From Lachnospiraceae bacterium (GTDB taxonomy: Bacteria > Bacillota > Clostridia > Lachnospirales > Lachnospiraceae): a stretch of 64,000 bases of DNA. Below are positions 34,469 to 42,617 of this stretch, in pieces. The DNA lies in the NCBI GenBank assembly GCA_017542245.1, contig JAFXXN010000078.1, positions 1-64,000 on the forward strand, written 5' to 3'. Positions within the stretch are counted from its first letter, which is position 1. Each line of letters opens with the position of its first letter. The notes under the pieces were generated by a model. It did not search any database. It was given only the letters and a program-made list of their open reading frames with translations, and was not told where the DNA came from. Position numbers and translations under genes: made by a program.

Positions 34469-36379
34469 ATGTCAGTTATAGAAAATGGTCTGATAACCGA
34501 GTTCTATAATACCTACAGACAGAATCTCGAAACGGTAAGGGAGATTGAAGAGGGTCTGGTTAAAGCTTCGGACAGGAGCAGCTGGGTTGAAAAACTGGCT
34601 GAAAAATCGGATTTCCTTCGTTCAGCATATGTATATAACGAAAGTAAACTGAGTGAGCTTATATATCCCTTCGTAAATAATGAGGTTGAGCTTGATGAAG
34701 AGGTAGCTGACGAGTTTTTTGACAATATATATGCCATGTCCATGGCCGCCGAAAACGACTCACTTCTTACAACAGAGGTATTGCTTAAGCTCCAGGACTT
34801 TTATAAGTCAAGGGAGCAGGAAGAAAAGTGGATACTTACCACATACATGCTGGCGCTTTCATATAACGATAAATCAAATGACCGTTCGATAGAAAAAGCC
34901 CGCGACTGTTTCGAGGATGTAGCCCGTATGGGTTATAAATACTGCGAGTTAAAGGAATGGGAAACACGCCGCCGTATCATAATGTCCGCATACTACAGTA
35001 TTGAAGATAAAGATCTGCAGAATAACGAAGAACGTATAGAACGTATCGTACAGTACGAAAACTTCAAGAAATTCCTGGAGAGGAAAGACGTAAGGGATCT
35101 CGACAGTGACAAATTCGATTTTGATGAGATACTGAGCCTGATCAAGGACGCACTCATGTGGGCACTGGTAAGGTCCGATTCGGCACCGAACAGGGCGGTT
35201 CTTGAATACATGGTAAGAGAACTGCTTCCCGACGGTATCAACAGGGACAACCTAAACCGTCAGGCCGCAGTAAATGCAGTTTCATATATCTGGTGTAATC
35301 TCTACTCAGGTAATCTTCCGGCTGATACGGCCGTAATACTTCTGTTTAAATACTACGAAGCAAATGATGAGATCATAGATTACCCATCGGTACTAAGCTC
35401 ACATACGGCAAACGAAGCATATCAGAAAAAGATAACCTGTATGCAGGAATGCTTCAGGGCACTTGCGCTTCCGAATGTTACCTTGGAAAACAAGGAAGAG
35501 CTGTTCTATGAAATGGCCGGTGAATTCAGAAAGATATACACATCCATTCCACATTTGACAAATAACGGATATATAAATGATGATCTGTGCCGCACAGTGA
35601 AGCTTATGCTGCGTACGGCATACGATGAAGAGGAATCACTGGAATACATTCAGGAGATAATCCTGAACAGAAATTCCATGACCCTGATACATTCTATGAT
35701 GGTGGGCAAGATTGCCTGCATCATCATGGATGCATTGATAGATAAAGTACCGGATATGTTTTTCGAACTGATCGGTACAAAAGATCCGAATATAGTAAAG
35801 AACAGAAGAAGCTATCTCTTAAAATATATAGAGAGATGCGCACATCTGCACGATATAGGAAAAGCTTATATTTCCGATATCATAAACCAGCAGACAAGAA
35901 AACTGACAGGAGAGGAATATTTCCTTATTAGACAGCATCCCACATTCGGACATGAACTTCTGGCAGATACCAAGCTTTCGGGAAAGTATAATTCGGTAAT
36001 TGAAGGCCATCACAGAAGTTTTGACGGACAGGGCGGGTACCCTCCTTCATTTGATAACGTACATGACAGAATGAAGATAATGATCGACATTATCACAATA
36101 GCGGACTGTATAGATGCCGCAACGGATACGCTTGGAAGAAACTATACCAAGAGTAAAACGTGGCTCCCGGCTCTTGCGGATGAGCTTGAAAGCGACGATC
36201 AGATGCGTTATAATCAGGAAATAGTCAACATTATAAAGAATGACGCCGAGACCTGCAACAATATATCATATATTACCGATGCGGGCCGAACGGATATCTA
36301 CTACGATATTTACAGAAAATATATTTCCGACAAGGAAGAAAATCAGGAAATACGTGTTGAACAGGTTATGATAAAATAA
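34469..36379 (+). CDS. HD-GYP domain protein, predicted cyclic di-nucleotide phosphodiesterase
   Basis: A 636-residue soluble protein. Residues 1-400 are a long helical region with no recognised sensor domain. Residues about 405-620 are an HD-GYP domain: His in LIHSMMVGKIA, the HD pair His461-Asp462 in HLHDIGKAYISD, QHPTFGHELL, and the signature GHHRSFDGQGGYP. The domain hydrolyses c-di-GMP in characterised members. The frame is open upstream to 34391, but AAAGGAGGAAA precedes the ATG at 34469. trpS follows by 43 bases. With the EAL protein at 44120 it gives the region two predicted c-di-GMP hydrolases and no intact GGDEF. Confidence 0.85.
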   Translation: MSVIENGLITEFYNTYRQNLETVREIEEGLVKASDRSSWVEKLAEKSDFLRSAYVYNESKLSELIYPFVNNEVELDEEVADEFFDNIYAMSMAAENDSLLTTEVLLKLQDFYKSREQEEKWILTTYMLALSYNDKSNDRSIEKARDCFEDVARMGYKYCELKEWETRRRIIMSAYYSIEDKDLQNNEERIERIVQYENFKKFLERKDVRDLDSDKFDFDEILSLIKDALMWALVRSDSAPNRAVLEYMVRELLPDGINRDNLNRQAAVNAVSYIWCNLYSGNLPADTAVILLFKYYEANDEIIDYPSVLSSHTANEAYQKKITCMQECFRALALPNVTLENKEELFYEMAGEFRKIYTSIPHLTNNGYINDDLCRTVKLMLRTAYDEEESLEYIQEIILNRNSMTLIHSMMVGKIACIIMDALIDKVPDMFFELIGTKDPNIVKNRRSYLLKYIERCAHLHDIGKAYISDIINQQTRKLTGEEYFLIRQHPTFGHELLADTKLSGKYNSVIEGHHRSFDGQGGYPPSFDNVHDRMKIMIDIITIADCIDAATDTLGRNYTKSKTWLPALADELESDDQMRYNQEIVNIIKNDAETCNNISYITDAGRTDIYYDIYRKYISDKEENQEIRVEQVMIK

Positions 36380-36422
36380 TTAAAGGATTGATAAAAGAAA
36401 AAGGGAAAATCAGGAGGAAATG

Positions 36423-37514
36423 ATGGAAAAAATAATATTAACCGGAGACAGACCTACAGGACGTCTTCACTTAGGACATTATGTGGGATCGCTTAAAAGA
36501 AGAGTAGAACTTCAGAATTCAGGCGAATATGATAAGATTTTTATAATGATAGCAGACGCTCAGGCACTGACAGATAATGCCGATAATCCTGAAAAAGTCC
36601 GTCAGAACATAGTAGAGGTTGCACTTGACTATCTTTCGGTAGGACTGGATCCAGAAAAATCCACACTCTTTATTCAGTCCATGGTACCGGAGCTTACCGA
36701 ACTTACATTCTATTATGCAAATCTGGTAACAGTATCCAGGCTTCAGAGAAATCCTACCGTTAAATCTGAAATCCAGATGAGAAACTTTGAAACCAGCATC
36801 CCGGTAGGTTTCTTCACATATCCTATAAGTCAGGCTGCTGACATTACAGCCTTTAAGGCAACCACAGTTCCTGTAGGCGAGGATCAGATGCCCATGCTCG
36901 AACAGTGCCAGGAGATAGTTCATAAGTTTAATGCAACATACGGAGAGGCTCTTGTAGAACCCAAGATACTTCTTCCTTCGAACAGTGCATGCTTAAGACT
37001 TCCCGGTACCGACGGAAAAGCTAAAATGAGTAAATCACTGGGTAACTGCATTTACCTTTCGGACGGTCCGGATGAAGTAAAGAAAAAGGTTATGTCCATG
37101 TATACGGATCCCGGTCATGTAGACTTGAACCAACCCGGAAAGATAGAGGGGAATGCCGTATTTACTTATCTTGATGCATTCAGCAAAGATGAGGACTTTG
37201 CAGAGTTCTGGCCCGATTATAAGAATCTGCAGGAAGCTAAGGATCATTACCAGAGAGGTGGTCTGGGCGACGTAAAAGTTAAGAAATTCCTTATAAAAGT
37301 ACTTGAGAAGGAACTGGCTCCTATCCGTGAAAGAAGGAAGAAGTGGGAACAGGATATCCCCGGAGTATACGAGATACTTAAGGCAGGAAGCGAAGTAGCT
37401 GAAAGAACAGCTGCCGAAACACTTGCGGATGTTAAAAAAGCAATGAAGATCAACTATTTTGATGACGGTGCTCTGATCAAGGAACAGATGGAAAAATACA
37501 GCAACAAAAAGTGA
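36423..37514 (+). CDS. trpS: Tryptophanyl-tRNA synthetase
   Basis: A class I aminoacyl-tRNA synthetase that charges tRNA-Trp; 363 residues. The HIGH-type motif is LHLGHYVGS near residue 17, and the KMSKS loop is [11 protein letters not shown] near residue 201. The amino terminus [14 protein letters not shown] is typical of bacterial TrpRS. Two ATGs are adjacent (36420 and 36423); AGGAGG at 36411-36416 spaces better with 36423. No T-box-like leader is evident in the short gap from the HD-GYP gene. Confidence 0.95.
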   Translation: MEKIILTGDRPTGRLHLGHYVGSLKRRVELQNSGEYDKIFIMIADAQALTDNADNPEKVRQNIVEVALDYLSVGLDPEKSTLFIQSMVPELTELTFYYANLVTVSRLQRNPTVKSEIQMRNFETSIPVGFFTYPISQAADITAFKATTVPVGEDQMPMLEQCQEIVHKFNATYGEALVEPKILLPSNSACLRLPGTDGKAKMSKSLGNCIYLSDGPDEVKKKVMSMYTDPGHVDLNQPGKIEGNAVFTYLDAFSKDEDFAEFWPDYKNLQEAKDHYQRGGLGDVKVKKFLIKVLEKELAPIRERRKKWEQDIPGVYEILKAGSEVAERTAAETLADVKKAMKINYFDDGALIKEQMEKYSNKK

Positions 37515-37538
37515 TCTTAAATCAGGAGAGAACAAAGG

Positions 37539-38252
37539 ATGGAGAATACCGGCGGAAATGACGTTATAAAAAGAATAGCCTATATCCGAACGGATTTTCC
37601 TGAAAAATTCGGAATCCCGAGACAAGCTTCGGTAGTACCGGAGCTTCGCGGAAAAATAGTTTTTGAACCTGAGTACAGAAATATGGATATGCTTAAAGGC
37701 CTGGAAGAGTTCTCACATCTCTGGATTATCTGGCAGTTCTCGGAAAACCTTGACAGTCTGGGACAAAGCAGATGGACTCCGACGGTAAGGCCGCCGAGAC
37801 TTGGCGGGAATGAGCGAAAAGGAGTTTTTGCGACAAGATCTCCGTTTAGGCCTAATCCATTAGGACTTTCAGCAGTAAAAATTGAGAAAATTGTTTTTGA
37901 ACAGGGACTTGGCCCGGTCGTTTACGTGCTTGGAGCCGACATGGTGGACAAAACCCCCATTTATGATATAAAACCATATATTCCTTATGCAGATTCCATA
38001 CCTGATGCTAAGGGAGGATTTACAGATAATAAAGAATACAAAAAGCTGAAGGTTGAGTTCGAGACCGGAGTCTTTGATGCGGTAAATGAGGATGACTTAA
38101 TTATAGGCCTAAAAAAAATCCTGGAAAACGATCCCAGACCTCATTACCAGAATGATCCCGAAAGAGTATACGGAATGTCATATGCCGGATATGAGATTAA
38201 GTTCAGGGTTGAAGATGATGTGCTGAAAGTTATAAGATTGGATAAAAAATAA
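37539..38252 (+). CDS. trmO: tRNA (adenine37-N6)-methyltransferase TrmO
   Basis: A TsaA/YaeB-family enzyme that uses SAM to methylate t6A37 in tRNA. It is 237 residues with the family motifs FGIPRQ, the RSPFRPNPLGLSAVKI substrate loop, and YDIKPYIPYADS. A carboxy-terminal extension (GLKKILENDPRPHYQ, then the Y-G-M-S-Y region) matches the longer Firmicutes form. GGAGAG lies 14 bases before the ATG. It follows trpS by 24 bases, so the two tRNA-related genes are probably co-transcribed. Confidence 0.93.
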   Translation: MENTGGNDVIKRIAYIRTDFPEKFGIPRQASVVPELRGKIVFEPEYRNMDMLKGLEEFSHLWIIWQFSENLDSLGQSRWTPTVRPPRLGGNERKGVFATRSPFRPNPLGLSAVKIEKIVFEQGLGPVVYVLGADMVDKTPIYDIKPYIPYADSIPDAKGGFTDNKEYKKLKVEFETGVFDAVNEDDLIIGLKKILENDPRPHYQNDPERVYGMSYAGYEIKFRVEDDVLKVIRLDKK

Positions 38253-38264
38253 TGAAATAAAAAA

Positions 38265-38287
38265 CGAGTAGGTTTTAAGCCTACTCG
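38265..38287 (-). terminator. Intrinsic terminator of the minus-strand antiporter operon
   Basis: CGAGTAGG/CCTACTCG stem with a seven-base loop. The T-run lies on the minus strand (positions below 38264), so it terminates leftward transcription, 29 bases beyond the antiporter stop. Confidence 0.75.
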
Positions 38288-38304
38288 AGAAAATTGACTA
38301 TCAG

Positions 38305-38339
38305 GCAGGAGAGAATTAAGAAATCTCTCCTGCTTTTTT
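38305..38339 (+). terminator. Intrinsic terminator of the trpS-trmO transcript
   Basis: GCAGGAGAGA/TCTCTCCTGC ten-base stem followed by six T residues on the plus strand. It overlaps the last codons and stop (38316-38318) of the convergent antiporter gene. Confidence 0.85.
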
Positions 38340-39485
38340 AAGTGCAAGTTTAGTAATGACAGGGCCGGTAAGTTCATATATTACCGTACCGCAAAGAATA
38401 ATAGTCCTGATCTTAGGACCGTATGCCGGAACGATGGACATTGTCGTAGTGGCAAGACCTATAGCTACACCGGCCTGAGGAATAAGCGTAAATCCAAGGT
38501 ATTTTTGGACATTCTTATTTGCTTTGGACAGTTTTGCTCCGGTAAATGAACCAAGCATCTTACCGACAACACGCATGATTATATAAATGAAACCGATAAG
38601 TCCGACCGACGGGATAAGGGAAATATCAAGCGCGGCACCCGAAAGGAAGAAGAACATCATAAATATGGGAGGTGTCATCCTGTCCGTCTGTTCAAAGATT
38701 ACATCGGCGAAGCTTGAAGTGTTTGCGAGCGTTGCTCCCAAAGCCATACATGCAAGAAGCGAAGAGACGTTAAGCATTTCTCCAAGTCCGATACAGGCAA
38801 AAACAAGAGCATATGTAACTGCAAGTCTGTTTCCGCGTCCGGTAAACCATTTTACAAGAAAACGGAAAAGTATACCGAATATTATGCCTATGGCAAGCGC
38901 TGCGATAATCTCAAGCAAAGGCTTAAGGATCGTCATAGCAATATTGTCGCCAACACCGCCTTCGATAGTTTTTGCGATAGCAACCGATATACCGAAACAC
39001 ATAAGAGCTGTAGCATCATCCAAAGCTACAACCGGGAGAAGGGTCTCCGTAACAGGACCGTGAGCTTTATATTGCTTAACAACCATAAGTGTAGCTGCAG
39101 GAGCTGTTGCGGCGGCTATAGCACCGAGGCAAAGCGAGAAAGGAACATCGTTTCCTGCAGCTATAAGTACAAGGTCAACCACAAGGACAGCGCCGAAAGA
39201 TTCAAGACAGGCAATGATGATCGGCGCCTTACCTACTTTTTTCAGATAGGAAAATTTGAATTCAGCGCCTATGGAGAAGGCGATGAATCCCAAAGCAGCT
39301 TCAGGGATTATACCGAGGCTGTCAACGGTATCCAGAGGTATAAGATTTAAAACATAGGGGCCGGCAAGCAATCCGACGATCAGATATCCTGTTACATTCG
39401 GAAGTTTAGCCAGCTTCATAAGCTTGCTCGAAAGGAGAGCTAAGATCAGAGCGATCGAGAGATATAATAATATATTGAGTTCCAT
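38316..39485 (-). CDS. CPA2-type cation:proton antiporter
   Basis: A 389-residue membrane protein of the monovalent cation:proton antiporter-2 family (KefB/GerN/NapA-like). It begins with a hydrophobic helix, has LPNVTGYLIVGLLAGP early (family-typical), GFIAFSIGAEF, and an ATAPAATLMVV segment with an acidic VVALDDATALMCFG, which supplies the ion-site aspartates of electrogenic members. There is no carboxy-terminal RCK/TrkA domain. The PII-like gene lies two bases upstream in the same operon and may take the place of a fused regulator. Confidence 0.9.
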   Translation of the reverse strand: MELNILLYLSIALILALLSSKLMKLAKLPNVTGYLIVGLLAGPYVLNLIPLDTVDSLGIIPEAALGFIAFSIGAEFKFSYLKKVGKAPIIIACLESFGAVLVVDLVLIAAGNDVPFSLCLGAIAAATAPAATLMVVKQYKAHGPVTETLLPVVALDDATALMCFGISVAIAKTIEGGVGDNIAMTILKPLLEIIAALAIGIIFGILFRFLVKWFTGRGNRLAVTYALVFACIGLGEMLNVSSLLACMALGATLANTSSFADVIFEQTDRMTPPIFMMFFFLSGAALDISLIPSVGLIGFIYIIMRVVGKMLGSFTGAKLSKANKNVQKYLGFTLIPQAGVAIGLATTTMSIVPAYGPKIRTIILCGTVIYELTGPVITKLALKKAGEIS

Positions 39486-39487
39486 GA

Positions 39488-39823
39488 TTATTTCCCAAGC
39501 CCCTCCACGTAAGTTATTGGTACGACGAACATAATTCCGGTATTGGGTTCTTTAAGGTTAACCATATGTTTTACGGTTTCCCTTGCTTCGACTACCTGCT
39601 CGTCGCGGATAACGAAGAGTGCAACATGAACGGCTTCACGCTCCTCATCTTTCATAAGACGGCGCAGTGTGGAGAACATGGGGATATCTTCCATATTCAT
39701 AAGCTCCTCGCCCATACCTTTTCCGGAGAGGATGGTTCCGCCTTTAACACCTTCTTCTGCCAGCTTTTTCAAAATATCATCCATAAGTTTCTCATTCTTT
39801 AAAATAACAACGAGTAATTGCAT
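39488..39823 (-). CDS. PII-like signalling protein, antiporter-associated
   Basis: A 111-residue protein with the ferredoxin-like pattern of the PII superfamily: MQLLVVILKNEKLMDDILK at the start, a GTILSGKGMGEEL loop region where PII has its T-loop, and PNTGIMFVVPITYVEGL at the end. It lacks the classic GlnB uridylylation sequence. The frame is open to 39856, but the ATG at 39823 has GAAGGAAGG upstream. It is coupled to the CPA2 antiporter gene two bases downstream, which suggests a nucleotide-responsive regulator of the antiporter. Assignment to the superfamily is fairly secure; the ligand is unknown. Confidence 0.75.
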   Translation of the reverse strand: MQLLVVILKNEKLMDDILKKLAEEGVKGGTILSGKGMGEELMNMEDIPMFSTLRRLMKDEEREAVHVALFVIRDEQVVEARETVKHMVNLKEPNTGIMFVVPITYVEGLGK

Positions 39824-39856
39824 GTAGACACCTTCCTTCTTAATGTTTATCGACAA

Positions 39857-39892
39857 AATCTACCTTCACTTCGCTAAGAGGCGGGAGATATC
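39857..39892 (-). repeat. Hairpin repeat, copy 2 of 2
   Basis: It matches the minus-strand form of positions 3-37 at roughly nine of ten bases over the CTCTTAGCG core and GAAGGT arm, but the C-run is shorter. It lies 34 bases upstream of the PII-like start codon, in the same orientation relative to its gene as copy 1. Confidence 0.5.
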
Positions 39893-39994
39893 GTCAATTC
39901 TTTATAACAATGTCTTTTGTCTCCAATATCAACACATTATAGGACGGTTATTCGGGATAGTCAAGAGATATTTTATGTAAATTTGGTAATTCTC

Positions 39995-40023
39995 TTGACA
40001 TGTTATTTTGATTTTAGTATTAT
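39995..40023 (+). promoter_or_regulatory. Sigma-A promoter for the MerR-like/RDD protein
   Basis: A perfect TTGACA (39995-40000), a 17-base spacer and TATTAT (40018-40023). The leader is about 67 bases. Confidence 0.8.
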
Positions 40024-40096
40024 AAAAGGTGATTTTTTAGAGAGAAGCCGGATTGAAACAGTAACTTTCTTAAAGTAAGGAAAGGATGTTTGCATA

Positions 40097-42097
40097 ATGA
40101 CCTATAGGGAACTGTCGCAAGAATTGGGCGTAAACGGAGAGTATATGTCCAGGCTTGCGGATTTAGGCATAGTAAAAAAGAGTGCTGTATCGATGCTCGG
40201 CAGCTATGACGGAGATGAACTGAAAAGTATCCGTAAGTGCTGCCTTTTTAGTATGCTTGGAATATCTCCCGAAACTTACTACAGAATGTTGCACGGCGAA
40301 GCAGATTTTAAGGAGACCATAAAAAAGCAGGTCGATGCCATCATTCAGGATGAAAATAACAGAAGTCAGGCTGCTATTGTTCTCCAAAACATGAAACGTG
40401 AGTGTGCAAGTGAAGCAGAGCTTGATCCTGAGCCTTATCTGCAGCATATAAAGGAACTGAAATTCCAGGGCGGAATATTTTATGATATTAATTCTCTAAA
40501 ACCTACATCCGGGGAAAGTAAGCAGACCTCTCAAAGCGGAAACGGAAGACGAAAAGGCATACTGGCAGGCTTTTTCTCGTATAATGACGGTCAGGAAGAC
40601 AGAGAAGACAGGACAGGAAAAGAGAACAGAGGATATAACGGGGAAAAAGAAAGCGACAACAGGGACACTGAAAAGCATTATTACAGGAGTCCCGATGATG
40701 ATAAAAAAGCTAATGAAAAGGATTCCGGGCAGGAAAACGTAAGCACCAGATATTATTACAATTTCCGAAAGCCATGGGAAGCGAAAGAAGATGCGGCGGA
40801 TACACAGGGTAATAAAGTATCAGATATCAATATAACCGGCAACGATGTTGGTGAGTCAAAATATGATGAGTCGAATGCATCAGGGGCTAATGTGGCCGGA
40901 ACTAATAAAACGAGCAACGATGGAGTTGGACAAAATCGTGATGGAGTAAACGCTTCAGGAGTTAACGGAGCAAGTGGTGCCGGCGGAACCGCAGGTGTAG
41001 GAGCAGCCGGGTACGAAGAAAAATGGTCACCATACGGCGACAAAGGTTTGGGTGCATCAAATCTCGGTTCAGGGAACTGGCACGGCTGGTCAGCCGGACA
41101 TGGTTCATATACAGGGCAGGTCGGCACAAGGGAACGGATAAATAATGGTGAAAAGACATGCCCGCATCCTATAAAAAGATATGTTGCAAGAGTTCTGGAC
41201 ACGACTCTGGTAAACATACTGGGCTGTACTGTATTGAAACTGGGATTCAGAATCAACACGGGACTGACATTTCAGATGAATGTATACTGTGAGATTATTT
41301 TCTGGGTATTCTCGCTTATGATAGAGCCGCTTCTGCTCACAACCATAGGAACTACACCGGGCAAATGGATCATGGGTATAAAAGTAAGGGATATGAAGAC
41401 AGGCGGCAACCTTGATCTGAAGAAGGCTTACATAAGGTCATTCAGGCTGGCATGGCACGGATTTGGATTCATGATCCCGATATATACCATATTCAAACGC
41501 ATTACATCTTTCGTGAGATGTAAGTTTGATGATACTCTTCCTTGGGATGAAGGAATAAATGTAGAGATTACCGATAAGAGAGCATTTAGGCTGGTAATCT
41601 GTATAATCGTAATAGTTGTAATGAATTTCTCGGACGAGATTATTTCCGAACAGGCGCTTATCCCGGGCAACCGTGGAGAGATGACAAGGGAGCAGTTCTA
41701 TGAGAATGTGGCTGAAGTCATGAAATATACCGGTTACAATGGCGATATGCCTAATTTTGAGGTAAAAACTTCCGGAAATTATGTAAAGTCAGTTACATTA
41801 ACTTATACCGATAAACAGTATGATATATACCGTTATAATGAAATGTACATCGGATTCCTTGCATTTGCGGGGGCAGCGGAAGGGTCGAACGGTTTCTTAC
41901 TGCAGTTTGCTTCACCGGCTGCCAAAATGAACTATTACTATCTGAGTTTTCAGACAAGTTATTGCGGCGTAAACATAGTAAATGAGTCAGACAGCGGTCT
42001 TAAGGATACTGACAGCTACAGTCTGCTTCTGGCTTTGCTTTATGGAGATGATAAGTCCATGGAAGCATACAACCAGACATTTACTATGAGTAAATAA
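40097..42097 (+). CDS. Membrane protein with MerR-like DNA-binding domain and RDD domain
   Basis: A 666-residue protein in three parts. Residues 1-105 look like a MerR-type helix-turn-helix: TYRELSQELGVNGEYMSRL, then a wing-like stretch and a helical tail. Residues about 130-340 are a hydrophilic, Gly/Asn/Ser/Ala-rich low-complexity linker. Residues about 350-500 are an RDD membrane domain with KRYVARVLDTTL (the R-x3-R-x2-D element) and GTTPGKWIMGIKVRD, followed by an ending (to 666) containing another helix near 505 and a probable extracellular domain. It could be a membrane-tethered transcription regulator. GGAAAGG precedes the ATG, with a strong promoter upstream. The MerR-like call is from the amino terminus only. 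Confidence 0.75.
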   Translation: MTYRELSQELGVNGEYMSRLADLGIVKKSAVSMLGSYDGDELKSIRKCCLFSMLGISPETYYRMLHGEADFKETIKKQVDAIIQDENNRSQAAIVLQNMKRECASEAELDPEPYLQHIKELKFQGGIFYDINSLKPTSGESKQTSQSGNGRRKGILAGFFSYNDGQEDREDRTGKENRGYNGEKESDNRDTEKHYYRSPDDDKKANEKDSGQENVSTRYYYNFRKPWEAKEDAADTQGNKVSDINITGNDVGESKYDESNASGANVAGTNKTSNDGVGQNRDGVNASGVNGASGAGGTAGVGAAGYEEKWSPYGDKGLGASNLGSGNWHGWSAGHGSYTGQVGTRERINNGEKTCPHPIKRYVARVLDTTLVNILGCTVLKLGFRINTGLTFQMNVYCEIIFWVFSLMIEPLLLTTIGTTPGKWIMGIKVRDMKTGGNLDLKKAYIRSFRLAWHGFGFMIPIYTIFKRITSFVRCKFDDTLPWDEGINVEITDKRAFRLVICIIVIVVMNFSDEIISEQALIPGNRGEMTREQFYENVAEVMKYTGYNGDMPNFEVKTSGNYVKSVTLTYTDKQYDIYRYNEMYIGFLAFAGAAEGSNGFLLQFASPAAKMNYYYLSFQTSYCGVNIVNESDSGLKDTDSYSLLLALLYGDDKSMEAYNQTFTMSK

Positions 42098-42148
42098 AGC
42101 AGATGTATATAAAAAATATTGGGCTGACTTTGAGCAAGCCCATTAAAT

Positions 42149-42174
42149 CAATCAGAGAACCGTCCCTCTGATTG
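42149..42174 (+). repeat. Perfect hairpin before tagD, REP-like
   Basis: CAATCAGAG/CTCTGATTG, a nine-base stem with loop AACCGTCC. There is no T-run. A second, smaller stem, TGGGCT/AGCCCA, lies just upstream (42120-42142). It may end the RDD transcript or be a repeat element. Confidence 0.45.
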
Positions 42175-42197
42175 AAAATGAAAGAAAGAGGGCTAAG

Positions 42198-42587
42198 ATG
42201 AAAAAGGTAATTACTTACGGAACGTATGACTTACTGCATGTAGGGCATATAAATTTGCTAAGGCGTGCGAGGGAACTAGGAGATTATTTGATCGTTGTGG
42301 TTTCTTCGGATGAATTTAACGCTATAAAGGGCAAGAAAGCATATTACAGCTTTGAGGACAGGAAGAAGATACTTGAAGCTATAAGATATGTGGATGAAGT
42401 GCTTCCCGAGTATACATGGGAACAGAAGATAGACGATGTAGTGAATAATAACGTGGATGTTTTTGTTATGGGAGATGACTGGACAGGAAAGTTCGATTTC
42501 CTTAAGGAATACTGCGAGGTTGTATATCTGCCCAGAACGGAAGGTATATCCACCACCAAGATTAAGCAGGATCTTTTTAATAAGTAA
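42198..42587 (+). CDS. tagD: Glycerol-3-phosphate cytidylyltransferase
   Basis: It makes CDP-glycerol from CTP and glycerol-3-phosphate for wall teichoic acid or other glycerol-phosphate polymers. It is 129 residues, the standard length. Catalytic and nucleotide motifs are intact: GTYDLLHVGHINLLRRA (HxGH), DRKKILEAIRYVDEV, and the carboxy-terminal RTEGISTTKIKQ. AAAGAGGG lies before the ATG. No other teichoic acid gene is adjacent; the next gene is a PLP decarboxylase. Confidence 0.94.
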   Translation: MKKVITYGTYDLLHVGHINLLRRARELGDYLIVVVSSDEFNAIKGKKAYYSFEDRKKILEAIRYVDEVLPEYTWEQKIDDVVNNNVDVFVMGDDWTGKFDFLKEYCEVVYLPRTEGISTTKIKQDLFNK

Positions 42588-42617
42588 GAACAGTGAACGG
42601 AAAGAAAGGCAGATATT

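Noticed and set aside
40756-41259. 167-codon antisense frame opposite the RDD protein linker
   Set aside because: It mirrors the Gly/Asn/Ser-rich linker and yields a Pro/Ser-rich sequence with no start signals; a composition artefact.
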